A DNA stretch of 64,000 nucleotides from Akkermansiaceae bacterium UBA2367 (GCA_002344525.1 DDTJ01000108.1:1-64000), one strand, 5' to 3'; numbered from the stretch's first letter, positions 37,086 through 47,775 are shown. The notes: generated by a model not told the origin, from the sequence alone. A program made the numbers and translations.

Positions 37086-37505
37086 TCTCGGAACGGCGGT
37101 GGCGGATTCGGGGTCTGTGTGTGCGGGGAATGGCGCGCCGGGAAACGGAAATCCCGGCCCTCTTCAAATCCAACTTGTTGTTTATGAACATGTTACGATT
37201 TATCCAAGGCGAAGCGCGGCCACGCGGTCTGCGGAAACAAGCGGCGCGGCCCCGCGCCAGCCGGGTCGAGGCTCACGGCCCCTCCGGCCCCGGCGTCTTG
37301 ACGCCTTTCGACCGATGCGGAAACCATTCCTCCCGTCCTGCGACTCGCGCGGGGGTCATCGTGGCATTCCCCCGGACGGGAGACAACTCGAAAGTGTCGA
37401 TTCCGACATCTTTTTCCAAAAAGGGACGAAGGATTGCCAAAAGCGGAACGCTTCGATTCCAAAGACTGGAATTTTGAGAAGAGTTTCTTTCGGTCCGATG
37501 AAATT
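37086..37505. other. Long intergenic region upstream of dnaA, possible origin
   Basis: 420 bp separate dnaA from the SSF gene. A short AT-rich stretch (37171-37204) contains TTATCCAAG at 37200 and TTATGAACA at 37181, each two mismatches from the DnaA box TTATCCACA. No cluster of good boxes is present. GGCGTCTTGACGCC at 37291 can form a small hairpin. Origin function is possible from location only. Confidence 0.25.
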
Positions 37506-39104
37506 TTACAAAGCCGAAGGTTTCTTCCGTCGATAGTCCCAGCCGCAAGCCAAGGTGAGCAGGCTGGTGAGGGGCCAGCCCCACGGAGAGGCGAAGAGCG
37601 TTCCTGCTATTTCCAGCTTCCCCGAGAGGAGTTCGGAATGGATCGCGGCGAGCGCTCCGCCGGTGACTTCGTTCTCTTCGAGGATGGCCAAGTCCCTTCT
37701 CGAAAAGGCGACCGCGAACATCGAGAGCGCCGTGCCGATGACGAACCCGACAGTGCGACCGCGCCCCGCGAGCGCGGCGAGGAAGAGGGCGAGGAGCGGA
37801 CCGGCCGTGTAGGCCGGGACACGGGAGATCAGGGCGAGAAGATCCGCACCGACCACTTCGCATATCCCGAACAAGGTGAACGCAGCGCACCCAAGAAGCG
37901 CTCCGACGAATGCGATGTAGATGCGGGAGACCATCGCCCCCGGCGACGAGAACTTGGAGGAGTATCGATCCGCATGGATTTGCCCGATCGCGACAAGGAA
38001 GGAATCGAAGCTGGAGACGGCGACCGCGATGATCCCGGCGAGCATCAGCCCTCGCAGTGCCGTCGGCATCTCGGTGACGATCCACACGGGAAAGGCGAAA
38101 AGAGGTTCGCCCGGAGCACCGCCGGACCATTTCATCGCTTTCAGGATGACCGGATCGGTCGGAGGATCGAGGCGGTAGAATACGAAGATCGCGATTCCGA
38201 CGAGCATCATCAACAGGACGACGACCTGGCCCACGACGCTCCACAGGATCGCCTTGCGGGCCTCGCGCGGTCCTCGGCAGCAGAAGAGAGGCTGCGCGTG
38301 CGATTGATCGACACCCAGCAGGGAGACGTGGAGGAAGGGCACGGCGAAGATGGAAACCCAGAAGGTGAACTCCAGCGCGGGATCGGAGCGGAAGTCGAGC
38401 CACTTCAGCTTGTCCACGACGCTGCCGTCGAAGCGCTCCGCAGAACGGGCGGTTTCTTGGAGAGTGGCCCAGCCATCCGCGAAGCCATCCACCATCCAGA
38501 GCAAGGCGCAGAATCCGGCGGCGAGGACGACGAGGAGGTTCGCCAAGTCGGTCCACGCGACCGAACGCATCCCGCCGGGCAAGGTCCAGAGCACGGCGAA
38601 GGTGGCGATGAGAACCAGGCACCAGCCGAGCGGCAGGGGCGTGACGAGGTGCAGAGGGACCGCCGCGAGGAGGAGGCGCACGAGATGCGCGAGGAGACCA
38701 CCGAACAGGAACAGCACCGTGGCGAGCCCCTTCGCCCCTCGCCCCAATCGGCTCCCGATGAAGTCGTAGGGGCTGTGGTGGTCGCCTTCATAGAAGCGTT
38801 TCACGAAGAAACCCGCCACAACGGCACGGGCGAGGATGGCTCCGATCACCCATTGGAGGCGGGTGAAATCCCCTTCCCAAGCCATCATCACGCCCGGCAG
38901 GATCAGGAAGGCCGCCACGCCGATCTCGGTGGCGGCGATGGAGGCGGCGACGACCGGCCAAGGCAGGGTCCGCCCCGCGAGGAAGAAATCCCTGCGGCTC
39001 TCCTGCCGTCCCTTCACGCACCAAGCAAGCAAGGTGGCGAGCGCCAGATAGGCCGCGACAACGACCCAATCGAGCGGGGTGGTGAAGGAAGGGAGGTCGT
39101 CCAT
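37506..39104 (-). CDS. Sodium:solute symporter family protein
   Basis: This 532-residue inner-membrane protein belongs to the SSF family (SGLT/PutP-like). About 13 hydrophobic segments are visible. The family's early motif appears as SRRDFFLAGRTLPWPVVAASIAATEIG, given here by RRDFFLAGRTLPWP near residue 40. SSFDSFLVAIGQIHADRY near 360 is the diagnostic SSF segment close to the sodium site. The SSF branch cannot be assigned, so the substrate (sugar, amino acid or other) is unknown. ATG 39104 (MDDLPSFTTPLDW) is chosen; the 23 codons upstream encode no conserved feature and lie in repeat-rich DNA. It is divergent from nothing; the same-strand atpC lies upstream beyond the REP-like repeats. Confidence 0.88.
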   Translation of the reverse strand: MDDLPSFTTPLDWVVVAAYLALATLLAWCVKGRQESRRDFFLAGRTLPWPVVAASIAATEIGVAAFLILPGVMMAWEGDFTRLQWVIGAILARAVVAGFFVKRFYEGDHHSPYDFIGSRLGRGAKGLATVLFLFGGLLAHLVRLLLAAVPLHLVTPLPLGWCLVLIATFAVLWTLPGGMRSVAWTDLANLLVVLAAGFCALLWMVDGFADGWATLQETARSAERFDGSVVDKLKWLDFRSDPALEFTFWVSIFAVPFLHVSLLGVDQSHAQPLFCCRGPREARKAILWSVVGQVVVLLMMLVGIAIFVFYRLDPPTDPVILKAMKWSGGAPGEPLFAFPVWIVTEMPTALRGLMLAGIIAVAVSSFDSFLVAIGQIHADRYSSKFSSPGAMVSRIYIAFVGALLGCAAFTLFGICEVVGADLLALISRVPAYTAGPLLALFLAALAGRGRTVGFVIGTALSMFAVAFSRRDLAILEENEVTGGALAAIHSELLSGKLEIAGTLFASPWGWPLTSLLTLACGWDYRRKKPSAL

Positions 39105-39197
39105 GGATCGAGCGGCGAAGTTCGCGAGCACTTCGTCGGGGTCACATGCGAATGTTTCAACACAGATTCGCACGAATGTCGCTTTATAATCGCAGCC

Positions 39198-39272
39198 GTA
39201 GCGAAGTTCGTGAGAACTTCGGCGGGACCACCGAGGGCATCAAGGGGGAGAAGCTCTCACGAGCTTCTCTAC
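39198..39272. repeat. REP/BIME-like paired hairpin, copy A
   Basis: The left half is GTAG followed by a GAAGTTC/GAACTTC stem with a GTGA loop. The right half is a GAGAAGCTC/GAGCTTCTC stem with a TCAC loop, followed by CTAC. Each half is thus headed by GTAG and the two halves face each other, as in BIME elements. Confidence 0.75.
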
Positions 39273-39303
39273 AAACTCCGTCAGCCCACTCCCAACAGGA
39301 AAC

Positions 39304-39379
39304 GTAGAGAAGTTCGTGAGAACTTCGACAGGCGGCGACACGGACATCGACCGAGAGAAGTTCTCACGAATTTCTCTAC
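39304..39379. repeat. REP/BIME-like paired hairpin, copy B
   Basis: Same layout as copy A, 32 bp further on: GTAG, a GAAGTTC/GAACTTC stem with GTGA loop on the left, and a GAGAAGTTC/GAATTTCTC stem (one G-U pair) with TCAC loop then CTAC on the right. It ends 24 bp before the atpC stop. Confidence 0.75.
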
Positions 39380-39402
39380 AGGAGCCGGAGGAGGAACACC
39401 GC

Positions 39403-39810
39403 TCAGACGCGCCGACGGCGGCGCTTGATGTGGAGCTGCGCGAGCGACTTCTGCAAGGCGAGTTGGGCGGCGGCGACATCCTCGGGCAAGCCCTTTTCGC
39501 TCATCGCCTTCTTCGCGCTTTCGATGGCCTTCTCGACGGCGGACTCGTCGATCTCCTCGGCCCCGAGGGCCATATCGGTGAGGACGGAGACGCGGTCGTT
39601 GGAGACCTCGACGATGCCGGTACCGATAGCGAGGAAAGCCTCCTGCCCGTTCTTGAAATAGCGAAGCTCGCCGGGTTGGAGCGTCGAGACGATGGGCGCG
39701 TGGGACGGGAGGATGCCCAATTCGCCCTCGCCGCCGGGGACGACGACGCTGTCGATCTCGTCGGAGAAGGCAAGCTTCTCGGGGGTCACGATCTCAAGTC
39801 GTATCGACAT
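39403..39810 (-). CDS. atpC: F1Fo ATP synthase epsilon subunit
   Basis: The epsilon subunit links the rotor to the gamma subunit and can inhibit ATP hydrolysis. The N-terminal beta-sandwich is clear: MSIRLEIVTPEKLAFSDEIDSVVVPGGEGELGILPSHAPIVS shortened to GGEGELGILPSHAPIVS near residue 26. The two C-terminal helices end in an arginine-rich tail (HIKRRRRRV). The 135-residue length is normal. It is the last gene of the atp operon. The ATG directly abuts three TGACYCN heptamers, so the spacer to atpD is made largely of repeat. REP-like hairpins follow the stop and may cap the transcript. Confidence 0.95.
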   Translation of the reverse strand: MSIRLEIVTPEKLAFSDEIDSVVVPGGEGELGILPSHAPIVSTLQPGELRYFKNGQEAFLAIGTGIVEVSNDRVSVLTDMALGAEEIDESAVEKAIESAKKAMSEKGLPEDVAAAQLALQKSLAQLHIKRRRRRV

Positions 39811-39831
39811 AGGGTCACGGGTCAGGAGTCA
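39811..39831 (-). repeat. TGACYCN heptamer array abutting atpC start
   Basis: On the mRNA strand TGACTCC, TGACCCG and TGACCCT run directly into the atpC ATG. The unit matches the arrays inside uvrA at 2789-2809 and 4345-4379. Confidence 0.65.
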
Positions 39832-39851
39832 CTGGGCACCGGGGGAGAAGA

Positions 39852-41261
<1,410 letters not shown>

Positions 41262-41335
41262 CTGGTGTTGGCTCCTGCTCGTTGAGGGGATTGCTGGTTC
41301 TGGTTTTGTAAAGGGACGGTGGGGTTGCGGGCGGC

Positions 41336-42229
41336 TCACTCAAGGGCGCGCATGGCAGTGGTGATCTCAAGCAGTTCGGAGGTGATCGCGGCCTGGCGCT
41401 GCTTGTTGTAATCGAGGGTGAGGTCCTTGATCATCTGCTTGGCGTTGTCGGTCGCGGCCTTCATCGCGACCATGCGGGCGCTGTGCTCGGAGGCGCGGGA
41501 TTCGAGGACCATCTGGTAAAGTTCGTAGCCGACGTATTGCGGCACCACGGTGTCGAGGACGTCGCGGGCGCTGGGTTCGAAGAGGTAGCCGCCGTAGGCG
41601 GGGCCTTCGGATTTCGCGGCGGGCGCGTCCTTGCCCATGCCATGGTAGGCTTTCTTCGCGCCGAGCTCGATGGGGCTGATCGGCAGCAGGGTCTCCAGAT
41701 GGGGGTCCTGCCGCATCGTGTTGATGAAGTTTGTGAAGGCGACGCGGACGCGCCCGTAACCGCCGGAAAGGAAGCGCTCCATGGCGAACTCGGCGATGGG
41801 CTTCGTCTCGGCGACGGAGACGGGGTCTTTCACCGTGAAATCGGCGAGGAGGTTCCGCTTGAGGCGGGCCATGGCCTGGCGGCCTTTGCTGCCCACGGTG
41901 ACGAAGTCGGCGTTGGCCGGAACGCGTTCGGCGACGAGGCGGAGGAGGTTCGTGTTGAGCGGTCCGCAGAGGCCCTTGTCGGTGGTCACGAGAATGACGA
42001 GCTCTTTGCCGCCGTCCTGCTCGCGGAGGAGAGGGTGGTCCTCGGCGCTGGTCTGCTCCTTGAGCTGGTTGATGACCTGGTTCAGCAAGTCGGCGTAGGG
42101 TCGCCCGGCGGTGGCCTGGTCCTGCGCCTTCTTCATCTTCGAGGCCGCGACCAACTGCATCGCCTTGGTGATCTGGGCGGTGTTCTTGACCGACTTGATG
42201 CGTCGGCGGATGTCGCGGAGGTTGGCCAT
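41336..42229 (-). CDS. atpG: F1Fo ATP synthase gamma subunit
   Basis: Gamma is the central rotating shaft of F1. The 297-residue product opens MANLRDIRRRIKSVKNTAQITKAMQLVAASKMKKAQ, cited here by its signature NTAQITKAMQLVAASKM, and closes with RMVAMKAATDNAKQMIKDLTLDYNKQRQAAITSELLEI, cited by MKAATDNAKQMI. Both are family hallmarks. The Rossmann-like middle includes LVTTDKGLCGPLNTNL. The insertion of about 20 residues around GMGKDAPAAKSEGPAYGGY near 200 is typical of several lineages. The 46-bp spacer to atpA contains a four-unit heptamer array. Confidence 0.96.
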   Translation of the reverse strand: MANLRDIRRRIKSVKNTAQITKAMQLVAASKMKKAQDQATAGRPYADLLNQVINQLKEQTSAEDHPLLREQDGGKELVILVTTDKGLCGPLNTNLLRLVAERVPANADFVTVGSKGRQAMARLKRNLLADFTVKDPVSVAETKPIAEFAMERFLSGGYGRVRVAFTNFINTMRQDPHLETLLPISPIELGAKKAYHGMGKDAPAAKSEGPAYGGYLFEPSARDVLDTVVPQYVGYELYQMVLESRASEHSARMVAMKAATDNAKQMIKDLTLDYNKQRQAAITSELLEITTAMRALE

Positions 42230-42238
42230 CGAAGAAGT

Positions 42239-42266
42239 GTGTCAGTTTTCAGTGTTCAGAAAACAG
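42239..42266. repeat. Four CTGAAAA-type heptamers between atpA and atpG
   Basis: On the minus strand four contiguous units read CTGTTTT, CTGAACA, CTGAAAA, CTGACAC. They fill most of the 46-bp atpA-atpG spacer in the mRNA. Confidence 0.65.
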
Positions 42267-42275
42267 CAGCAATGA

Positions 42276-43811
<1,536 letters not shown>

Positions 43812-43845
43812 GACGTGGCGTCAGGTGGATCGGTTCGGTGTTTGC

Positions 43846-44241
43846 TCAGTTAAATTGTTCGGAGAGGCGCTCGATGCGGTTTTTCACGCTGCCGTCCCAC
43901 ACGTCGCTGCCAACGCGGATTTTGACGCCGCCGAGCAGGGCGGGATCGACGGTGAACTCGGGGGAAACTTGGGGGCCGTATTTTTTCTTCAATTCGGCGG
44001 TGACGCGGCTCTTGGTGGCCTCGTCGAGGGCGACGGCGCTGTGGACGACGGCGCGGTTTTTCTCCACATCGAGGCGGACGAGACGCAGGAAGGCGTCGAG
44101 CACCTCCTGGTAGCCGCGGGGGCACGTCTCCTTGAGCTTCGCCACCACCTTCCGCGCCGTGGACGCGTCGAGCTGCCCGCCCTTCGTCGAGGCGGCGAAG
44201 AGCTTCTTGGCGGTGCGGAGGGCCTCTTTGCGGGATTTCAT
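43846..44241 (-). CDS. atpH: F1Fo ATP synthase delta subunit, short form
   Basis: Delta (OSCP) ties F1 to the peripheral stalk. The C-terminal part is recognisable: DEATKSRVTAELKKKYGPQV, then VDPALLGGVKIRVGSDVWDGSVKNRIERL (core GGVKIRVGSDVWDGS), the hallmark of the family. The protein is only 131 residues against about 175-180 usually, and the missing part is in the N-terminal six-helix bundle, of which only about 75 residues remain. No longer in-frame start exists without running into atpF. It sits in the standard operon slot between atpF and atpA. It may be a reduced stalk type or require a complementary extension in subunit b. Confidence 0.85.
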   Translation of the reverse strand: MKSRKEALRTAKKLFAASTKGGQLDASTARKVVAKLKETCPRGYQEVLDAFLRLVRLDVEKNRAVVHSAVALDEATKSRVTAELKKKYGPQVSPEFTVDPALLGGVKIRVGSDVWDGSVKNRIERLSEQFN

Positions 44242-44271
44242 GGTCGGCGGGAGGAGACGGCGGAACGCGGA

Positions 44272-44772
44272 TCAGAGGGCGACCTGCCCGACGGCCTCTT
44301 CGTTGATGCGCTTCTGGTCCCCCTCGTCGAGCACCTTTCCGGTGACCTTCGAGGTGGCGTCGATGACGAGGCGGCCGAAGTCGCGCTTCAATTCGTTCAG
44401 GGCGCGCTCGTGTTCGAGGCGGGAGGCCTCGCGGGCCTTCTCAAGAATCTGCTGGGCCTCCTTGACGGCCTCCTGCGTCTTCTGGGCGCGGACGGCGTCG
44501 GCGCTGTCGCGAGCCTCGGCGATGAGACGCTCGGCGTCGGCATTGGCCTTGTCGAGGGTGACGCGGACCTTCTCCTCGGCTTTGGCCATTTCGGCCTTGA
44601 TGGTTTCAATGTTCGCCTCGCCTTCGGCGATGCGACGGCGGCGCGCCTCCAAGAGCGAGAGGACGGGACCGAAGGCGAACTTGGCGAGGATGATGTAGAC
44701 GAGCAGGACGATGATCACCTGCGCGAAGAACTTCGGCCAGTCGAGCCCAAAGGTTTGGAGGATGTCTGCCAT
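44272..44772 (-). CDS. atpF: F1Fo ATP synthase b subunit
   Basis: Subunit b forms the peripheral stalk. The 166-residue product has one N-terminal membrane helix (FFAQVIIVLLVYIILAKFAF, residues 15-34) and then a long charged coiled-coil, with the dimerisation-type EARRRRIAEGEANIETI pattern. Only one b gene is present, so the stalk is probably a homodimer rather than the b/b' type of phototrophs. It follows atpE after 106 bp, a gap that contains a perfect 13-bp hairpin. Confidence 0.93.
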   Translation of the reverse strand: MADILQTFGLDWPKFFAQVIIVLLVYIILAKFAFGPVLSLLEARRRRIAEGEANIETIKAEMAKAEEKVRVTLDKANADAERLIAEARDSADAVRAQKTQEAVKEAQQILEKAREASRLEHERALNELKRDFGRLVIDATSKVTGKVLDEGDQKRINEEAVGQVAL

Positions 44773-44835
44773 CGTCGTGAGGTGGGTGAAGCCGGAGAGG
44801 GAATCGAAAGAGGAATGGGGAAAGGGAGGCCGGAG

Positions 44836-44867
44836 CGGCCCGCGATCCGGGAGGGGATCGCGGGCCG
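44836..44867. other. Perfect 13-bp hairpin between atpE and atpF
   Basis: Arms CGGCCCGCGATCC (44836-44848) and GGATCGCGGGCCG (44855-44867) close a six-base loop, starting 12 nt after the atpE stop on the mRNA. No U-tract follows, so it is more likely an mRNA stabiliser or a partial block than a full terminator. Confidence 0.55.
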
Positions 44868-44878
44868 ACCGGGTAAAA

Positions 44879-45130
44879 TCAGCCGCGGAAGGCCATGATC
44901 AGGGCGTAAATCGCGATCGCCTCGGCGAGCGCCATGCCGATGATGCCGATGGTGAGGATGTTCCCGAAGGCACCGGGGTTGCGTCCGACGGCTTGGGCGG
45001 AGGCCATGCCGATGAGGCCGATGCCGATACCGGCGCCAGCGCCGGCGATGGCGAGGGCGAAGTTGCCGTTGAAGGAACCAGCGGCCGCGCCTTCAGCGGC
45101 GGCGGCGAGAGTCGTGACGATGTCGATCAT
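44879..45130 (-). CDS. atpE: F1Fo ATP synthase c subunit
   Basis: The 83-residue proteolipid forms the rotor ring. Two membrane helices are clear, the first with the GxGxG pattern (AGAGAGIGIGLIGMA), the polar loop ASAQAVGRNPGAFG, and the second helix with the ion-binding glutamate at residue 70 (MALAEAIAIYALIM). The residue after the glutamate is alanine, and no helix-1 glutamine or helix-2 Ser/Thr sodium ligands are in place, so proton coupling is more likely than sodium. It is the second gene of the operon, 90 bp after atpB. Confidence 0.96.
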   Translation of the reverse strand: MIDIVTTLAAAAEGAAAGSFNGNFALAIAGAGAGIGIGLIGMASAQAVGRNPGAFGNILTIGIIGMALAEAIAIYALIMAFRG

Positions 45131-45220
45131 GTTCTTTTTCTAGGATGTGGTTGGGTGTTGCGCGCCACCGCCCACGCTCCGGGCATGGTCCCGATGGCGA
45201 AATTGGCGAAAGTCGATGCT

Positions 45221-46120
45221 TCAGTGATGATCCCCTTCCTCGTGGGTCGTCGAGAGTTTGATGTAAACCGCGCAGAGCAGGGAAAAGACCGTCGCTTGGA
45301 GCGCCCCGACGAGGATCTCCATGAAATAGAAGGGCAGAGGGAAGGCCACCGAGGTGAGGAAGGCCGCGACAGGGCCGAGTCCCAACTTCGCGCCCAGTTC
45401 ACCCATCGTGTGGAGCAGGGTCTCCCCGGCGAAGATGTTGCCGAACAGACGGAGGGACAGGGACATGGGCCGGAAGGCGATGGAGAGAACCTCGATAAGG
45501 CCGACAAAAAGGAAGATGGGCATCAGCGCGTATTTCAACACCCCTTGCAGCCCCCCTTTCGGCCCGAAAATGTGGACGATGGTGCCCCAGAGGCCCAACT
45601 CCCGGATCGAGAGGTAGAGCCACACGGCCATGAAGACCACGGCGAGGGCGAGGGTCATGTTCAAGTCCGCCGTGGCGGGACGCAGCAGCGGCACGTAGGC
45701 GGCGTGCCCGTGGTCGTCGACCACGCTGGTGTCGAGGACCAGAGCCGACTTCGTCGGGCCGAAACCCATCGTGCCGACGCCGGGGATCAACCCGAACCAG
45801 TTCGAGACGAGGACGAAAATGAAAATCGTGGCAAGGAGGGGGAAGGCCTTCGGCGCGACATGCTTGCCGACGATGCCCTCGACCTGCCCGTAGAGGAATT
45901 CGATGACCAGTTCGACGAAGTTCTGCTTCGGCCCCGGAACCAGCTCCATCCGCTTCGTCGCGAGACGGGTGAAGAGGAGGATGCCGAGGGTCACGAGGAT
46001 GGCCACGAAAATGGAGTTGGTGAACCAGCCCAGCTCGGGGAGCGAAGGCGCACCGATCCCCCCTGCGGCGAGCAGCGGGAGGAAGGAATCAAAGGATGCC
46101 ATGAGGGTTGGAAGGGCCAT
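45221..46120 (-). CDS. atpB: F1Fo ATP synthase a subunit
   Basis: Subunit a provides the two half channels for ion flow. The 299-residue protein has five or six membrane helices. The essential arginine lies in MSLSLRLFGNIFAGETLL, the most conserved stretch of the family, and a second conserved block is the C-terminal LPFYFMEILVGALQATVFSLL. Two starts are possible: ATG 46120 or ATG 46102 (MASFDSFLPLL). It is the first gene of the atp operon; no atpI or atpZ is present upstream. A sigma-70-like promoter with a CRP-like palindrome lies in the upstream gap. Confidence 0.95.
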   Translation of the reverse strand: MALPTLMASFDSFLPLLAAGGIGAPSLPELGWFTNSIFVAILVTLGILLFTRLATKRMELVPGPKQNFVELVIEFLYGQVEGIVGKHVAPKAFPLLATIFIFVLVSNWFGLIPGVGTMGFGPTKSALVLDTSVVDDHGHAAYVPLLRPATADLNMTLALAVVFMAVWLYLSIRELGLWGTIVHIFGPKGGLQGVLKYALMPIFLFVGLIEVLSIAFRPMSLSLRLFGNIFAGETLLHTMGELGAKLGLGPVAAFLTSVAFPLPFYFMEILVGALQATVFSLLCAVYIKLSTTHEEGDHH

Positions 46121-46195
46121 CGTCGAAATCGGAGGCGCGGGGGAAACGCTCCAGTAATCCGGCGCGAAAGCGTTGGCTCTTTCGCGGGAAGCCCC

Positions 46196-46223
46196 ATCCT
46201 AAACACGGCGGGAACACTCGCAA
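46196..46223 (-). promoter_or_regulatory. Putative sigma-70 promoter of the atp operon
   Basis: On the minus strand TTGCGA (46218-46223) and TAGGAT (46196-46201) are 16 bp apart, about 75 bp upstream of the atpB start. The match to consensus is fair, not strong. Confidence 0.4.
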
Positions 46224-46230
46224 GGCGAAT

Positions 46231-46248
46231 TTGTGAAAAATTTCACAA
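46231..46248. promoter_or_regulatory. CRP/FNR-like palindrome upstream of atpB
   Basis: TTGTGAAAAATTTCACAA is a perfect 18-bp palindrome that contains TGTGA-N6-TCACA, the CRP-type consensus. It lies eight bases upstream of the -35 hexamer. A further GGCGGGA/TCCCGCC inverted repeat (46207-46213, 46251-46257) encloses it. Confidence 0.45.
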
Positions 46249-46293
46249 GCTCCCGCCAGCCTTGTGCCACGAAGCGCAAAAGGGAGGGAGTGG

Positions 46294-47775
46294 TCACGGC
46301 GCTTTCAGAAAGGGCGAGAGCAGTTCGAGCGCCTTCCGGCCCTGTTCGAGGAGGTCGTCGGACGGCGGGCTCCGCCCCTGCTCCCCGCCCGGAGGAACCG
46401 TGCCGGGGCCGAGCAATCCCTTCGCGGCCTCAAGCAAACCCTCGGGCAGATCCTTGACGATCGCCTCCCCCGCCGCCGCGACGAGGCGGGCGCTCAAGTC
46501 CTCCTTCGGCTGGTCCGCGGTCCCCGCGAGCTTCATCGGCGCCCAGAGGAAACCGTCGCGGTCCTCGGTGAAGACGAGGCGCTCCGCGCCGGGAATCCAG
46601 CGCATCGTGCCGGGCGTCACCCCCACGCGCAACTCGCCGGCGAGTTGCTGCCCGACGAGATCGACCTGTCCCTCGACCCGCACGAGCCCGTCGGACTGGA
46701 GGACGAGGTTCCGCAGTTCAAGCCGCTCGCCTTCGCGTTTGAAATCGGCCTTGGCCTGGTTCAGGACGAGCCGCTCGAAGCGCTCCGAACGCGTGTATTT
46801 GGCCACGAGGTTCAGGACCGGGATCGACTGGACCACGCCGTCGGAGAGGTTCAGAGTGCCTTCGTAGACGAGCGCCCCCGGCGCGCCAGTGATGCGGACG
46901 GGGCCGTGGACCGTGCCGGAGAGGCGGTCGCGCCATTCGCCCTGGACCAGTTCGTCGACGTCGATGGAGGAGATTTGCAGGTCGAGGTCGAAATGCCCGG
47001 GATCCTCGAAGCCGATCTCGCCTTTGCCGTCGATGTGGCCGTTTTTGAAGATACCGAGGGCGCAACGGTCGACGAAGAGTTCGCTCCCCTTCCAGCGCAA
47101 GCCGAGATCCTTCAGGGCGATCTCGGGCTGGTCCGGCAGGACGATCTTGCCCCCCTTCCCCTCGACCGCCCAGAATCCGGTGCGGAAATCGGGCTTCAAG
47201 ACCGTCCTCGTCCCGTTGAGGAGGAAAACCTGCCCCTCCGCCTTCTCGACCGAAACCCGCGTCGCCGCCACCGCGATCTCCTCGACCTCGACGCGGTCGG
47301 GCAGGTGTTTCGCGAGCCACGCGGGCATCTTCGGGGCGGTCGCCGCCGAGGTCCCCTCCCCTTCCCAAGCCAGCCCCGCCTTCCGCTGCGGGGAGAAACG
47401 CAAATCGAGACGGTTCACCGAGACCTCGGGCACGCGGAAAGCCTTGTCCACGACCCCGCCCGCCCGCGCCCGCATCCCGTCGAGGGCGAGTTCGGAAAAG
47501 CCCGCGTCCTCGCAACCGAACGCCACGAAGCGCTTCGTGTAGACCTCCGAGCCTTTCCATTCCAGTTCCGCTAGAGTCACCTCCGAGCGCAGCACCGTGG
47601 CGGCGCGTTTCGCAAGCCAGTCGCGGAAACCCTCGCCGCGCAGCCAGCCGTCCACCATCGACTTCGCCACAAGCAGCCCGACAACAAGCAGGACGAGGAG
47701 CGCGCCCCCGGTGATGAGGACGAACTTCAGCGGGTTGAAGGAGCCTTTCGCTTTCTTCCGGCGCTTCGAGGCCAT
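46294..47775 (-). CDS. AsmA-like envelope protein with N-terminal anchor
   Basis: This 493-residue protein has a basic N-terminus (MASKRRKKAKG), one membrane helix (FVLITGGALLVLLVVGLLVAK, about residues 17-37) and a long periplasmic part made of repeating beta-strand units. That is the layout of AsmA/DUF748/TamB-related bridge proteins, which are thought to carry lipids between membranes. Visible units include DLDLQISSIDVDELVQGEWRD (core ISSIDVDELVQG), LSGTVHGPVRITGAPG and LVRVEGQVDLVGQQLAGEL. The assignment to AsmA-like is by pattern; no strong motif exists in this group. It is upstream of atpB on the same strand after 173 bp and divergent from the ABCG-type gene. Confidence 0.7.
   Translation of the reverse strand: MASKRRKKAKGSFNPLKFVLITGGALLVLLVVGLLVAKSMVDGWLRGEGFRDWLAKRAATVLRSEVTLAELEWKGSEVYTKRFVAFGCEDAGFSELALDGMRARAGGVVDKAFRVPEVSVNRLDLRFSPQRKAGLAWEGEGTSAATAPKMPAWLAKHLPDRVEVEEIAVAATRVSVEKAEGQVFLLNGTRTVLKPDFRTGFWAVEGKGGKIVLPDQPEIALKDLGLRWKGSELFVDRCALGIFKNGHIDGKGEIGFEDPGHFDLDLQISSIDVDELVQGEWRDRLSGTVHGPVRITGAPGALVYEGTLNLSDGVVQSIPVLNLVAKYTRSERFERLVLNQAKADFKREGERLELRNLVLQSDGLVRVEGQVDLVGQQLAGELRVGVTPGTMRWIPGAERLVFTEDRDGFLWAPMKLAGTADQPKEDLSARLVAAAGEAIVKDLPEGLLEAAKGLLGPGTVPPGGEQGRSPPSDDLLEQGRKALELLSPFLKAP

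Noticed and set aside
39198..39379. CRISPR array
   Set aside because: Only two units, each internally palindromic and of 75-76 bp, with no regular spacers and no cas genes.
44879..45130. Sodium-coupled ATP synthase
   Set aside because: The c subunit lacks the helix-1 Gln and the Ser/Thr next to the glutamate that form the sodium site; Ala71 follows Glu70.
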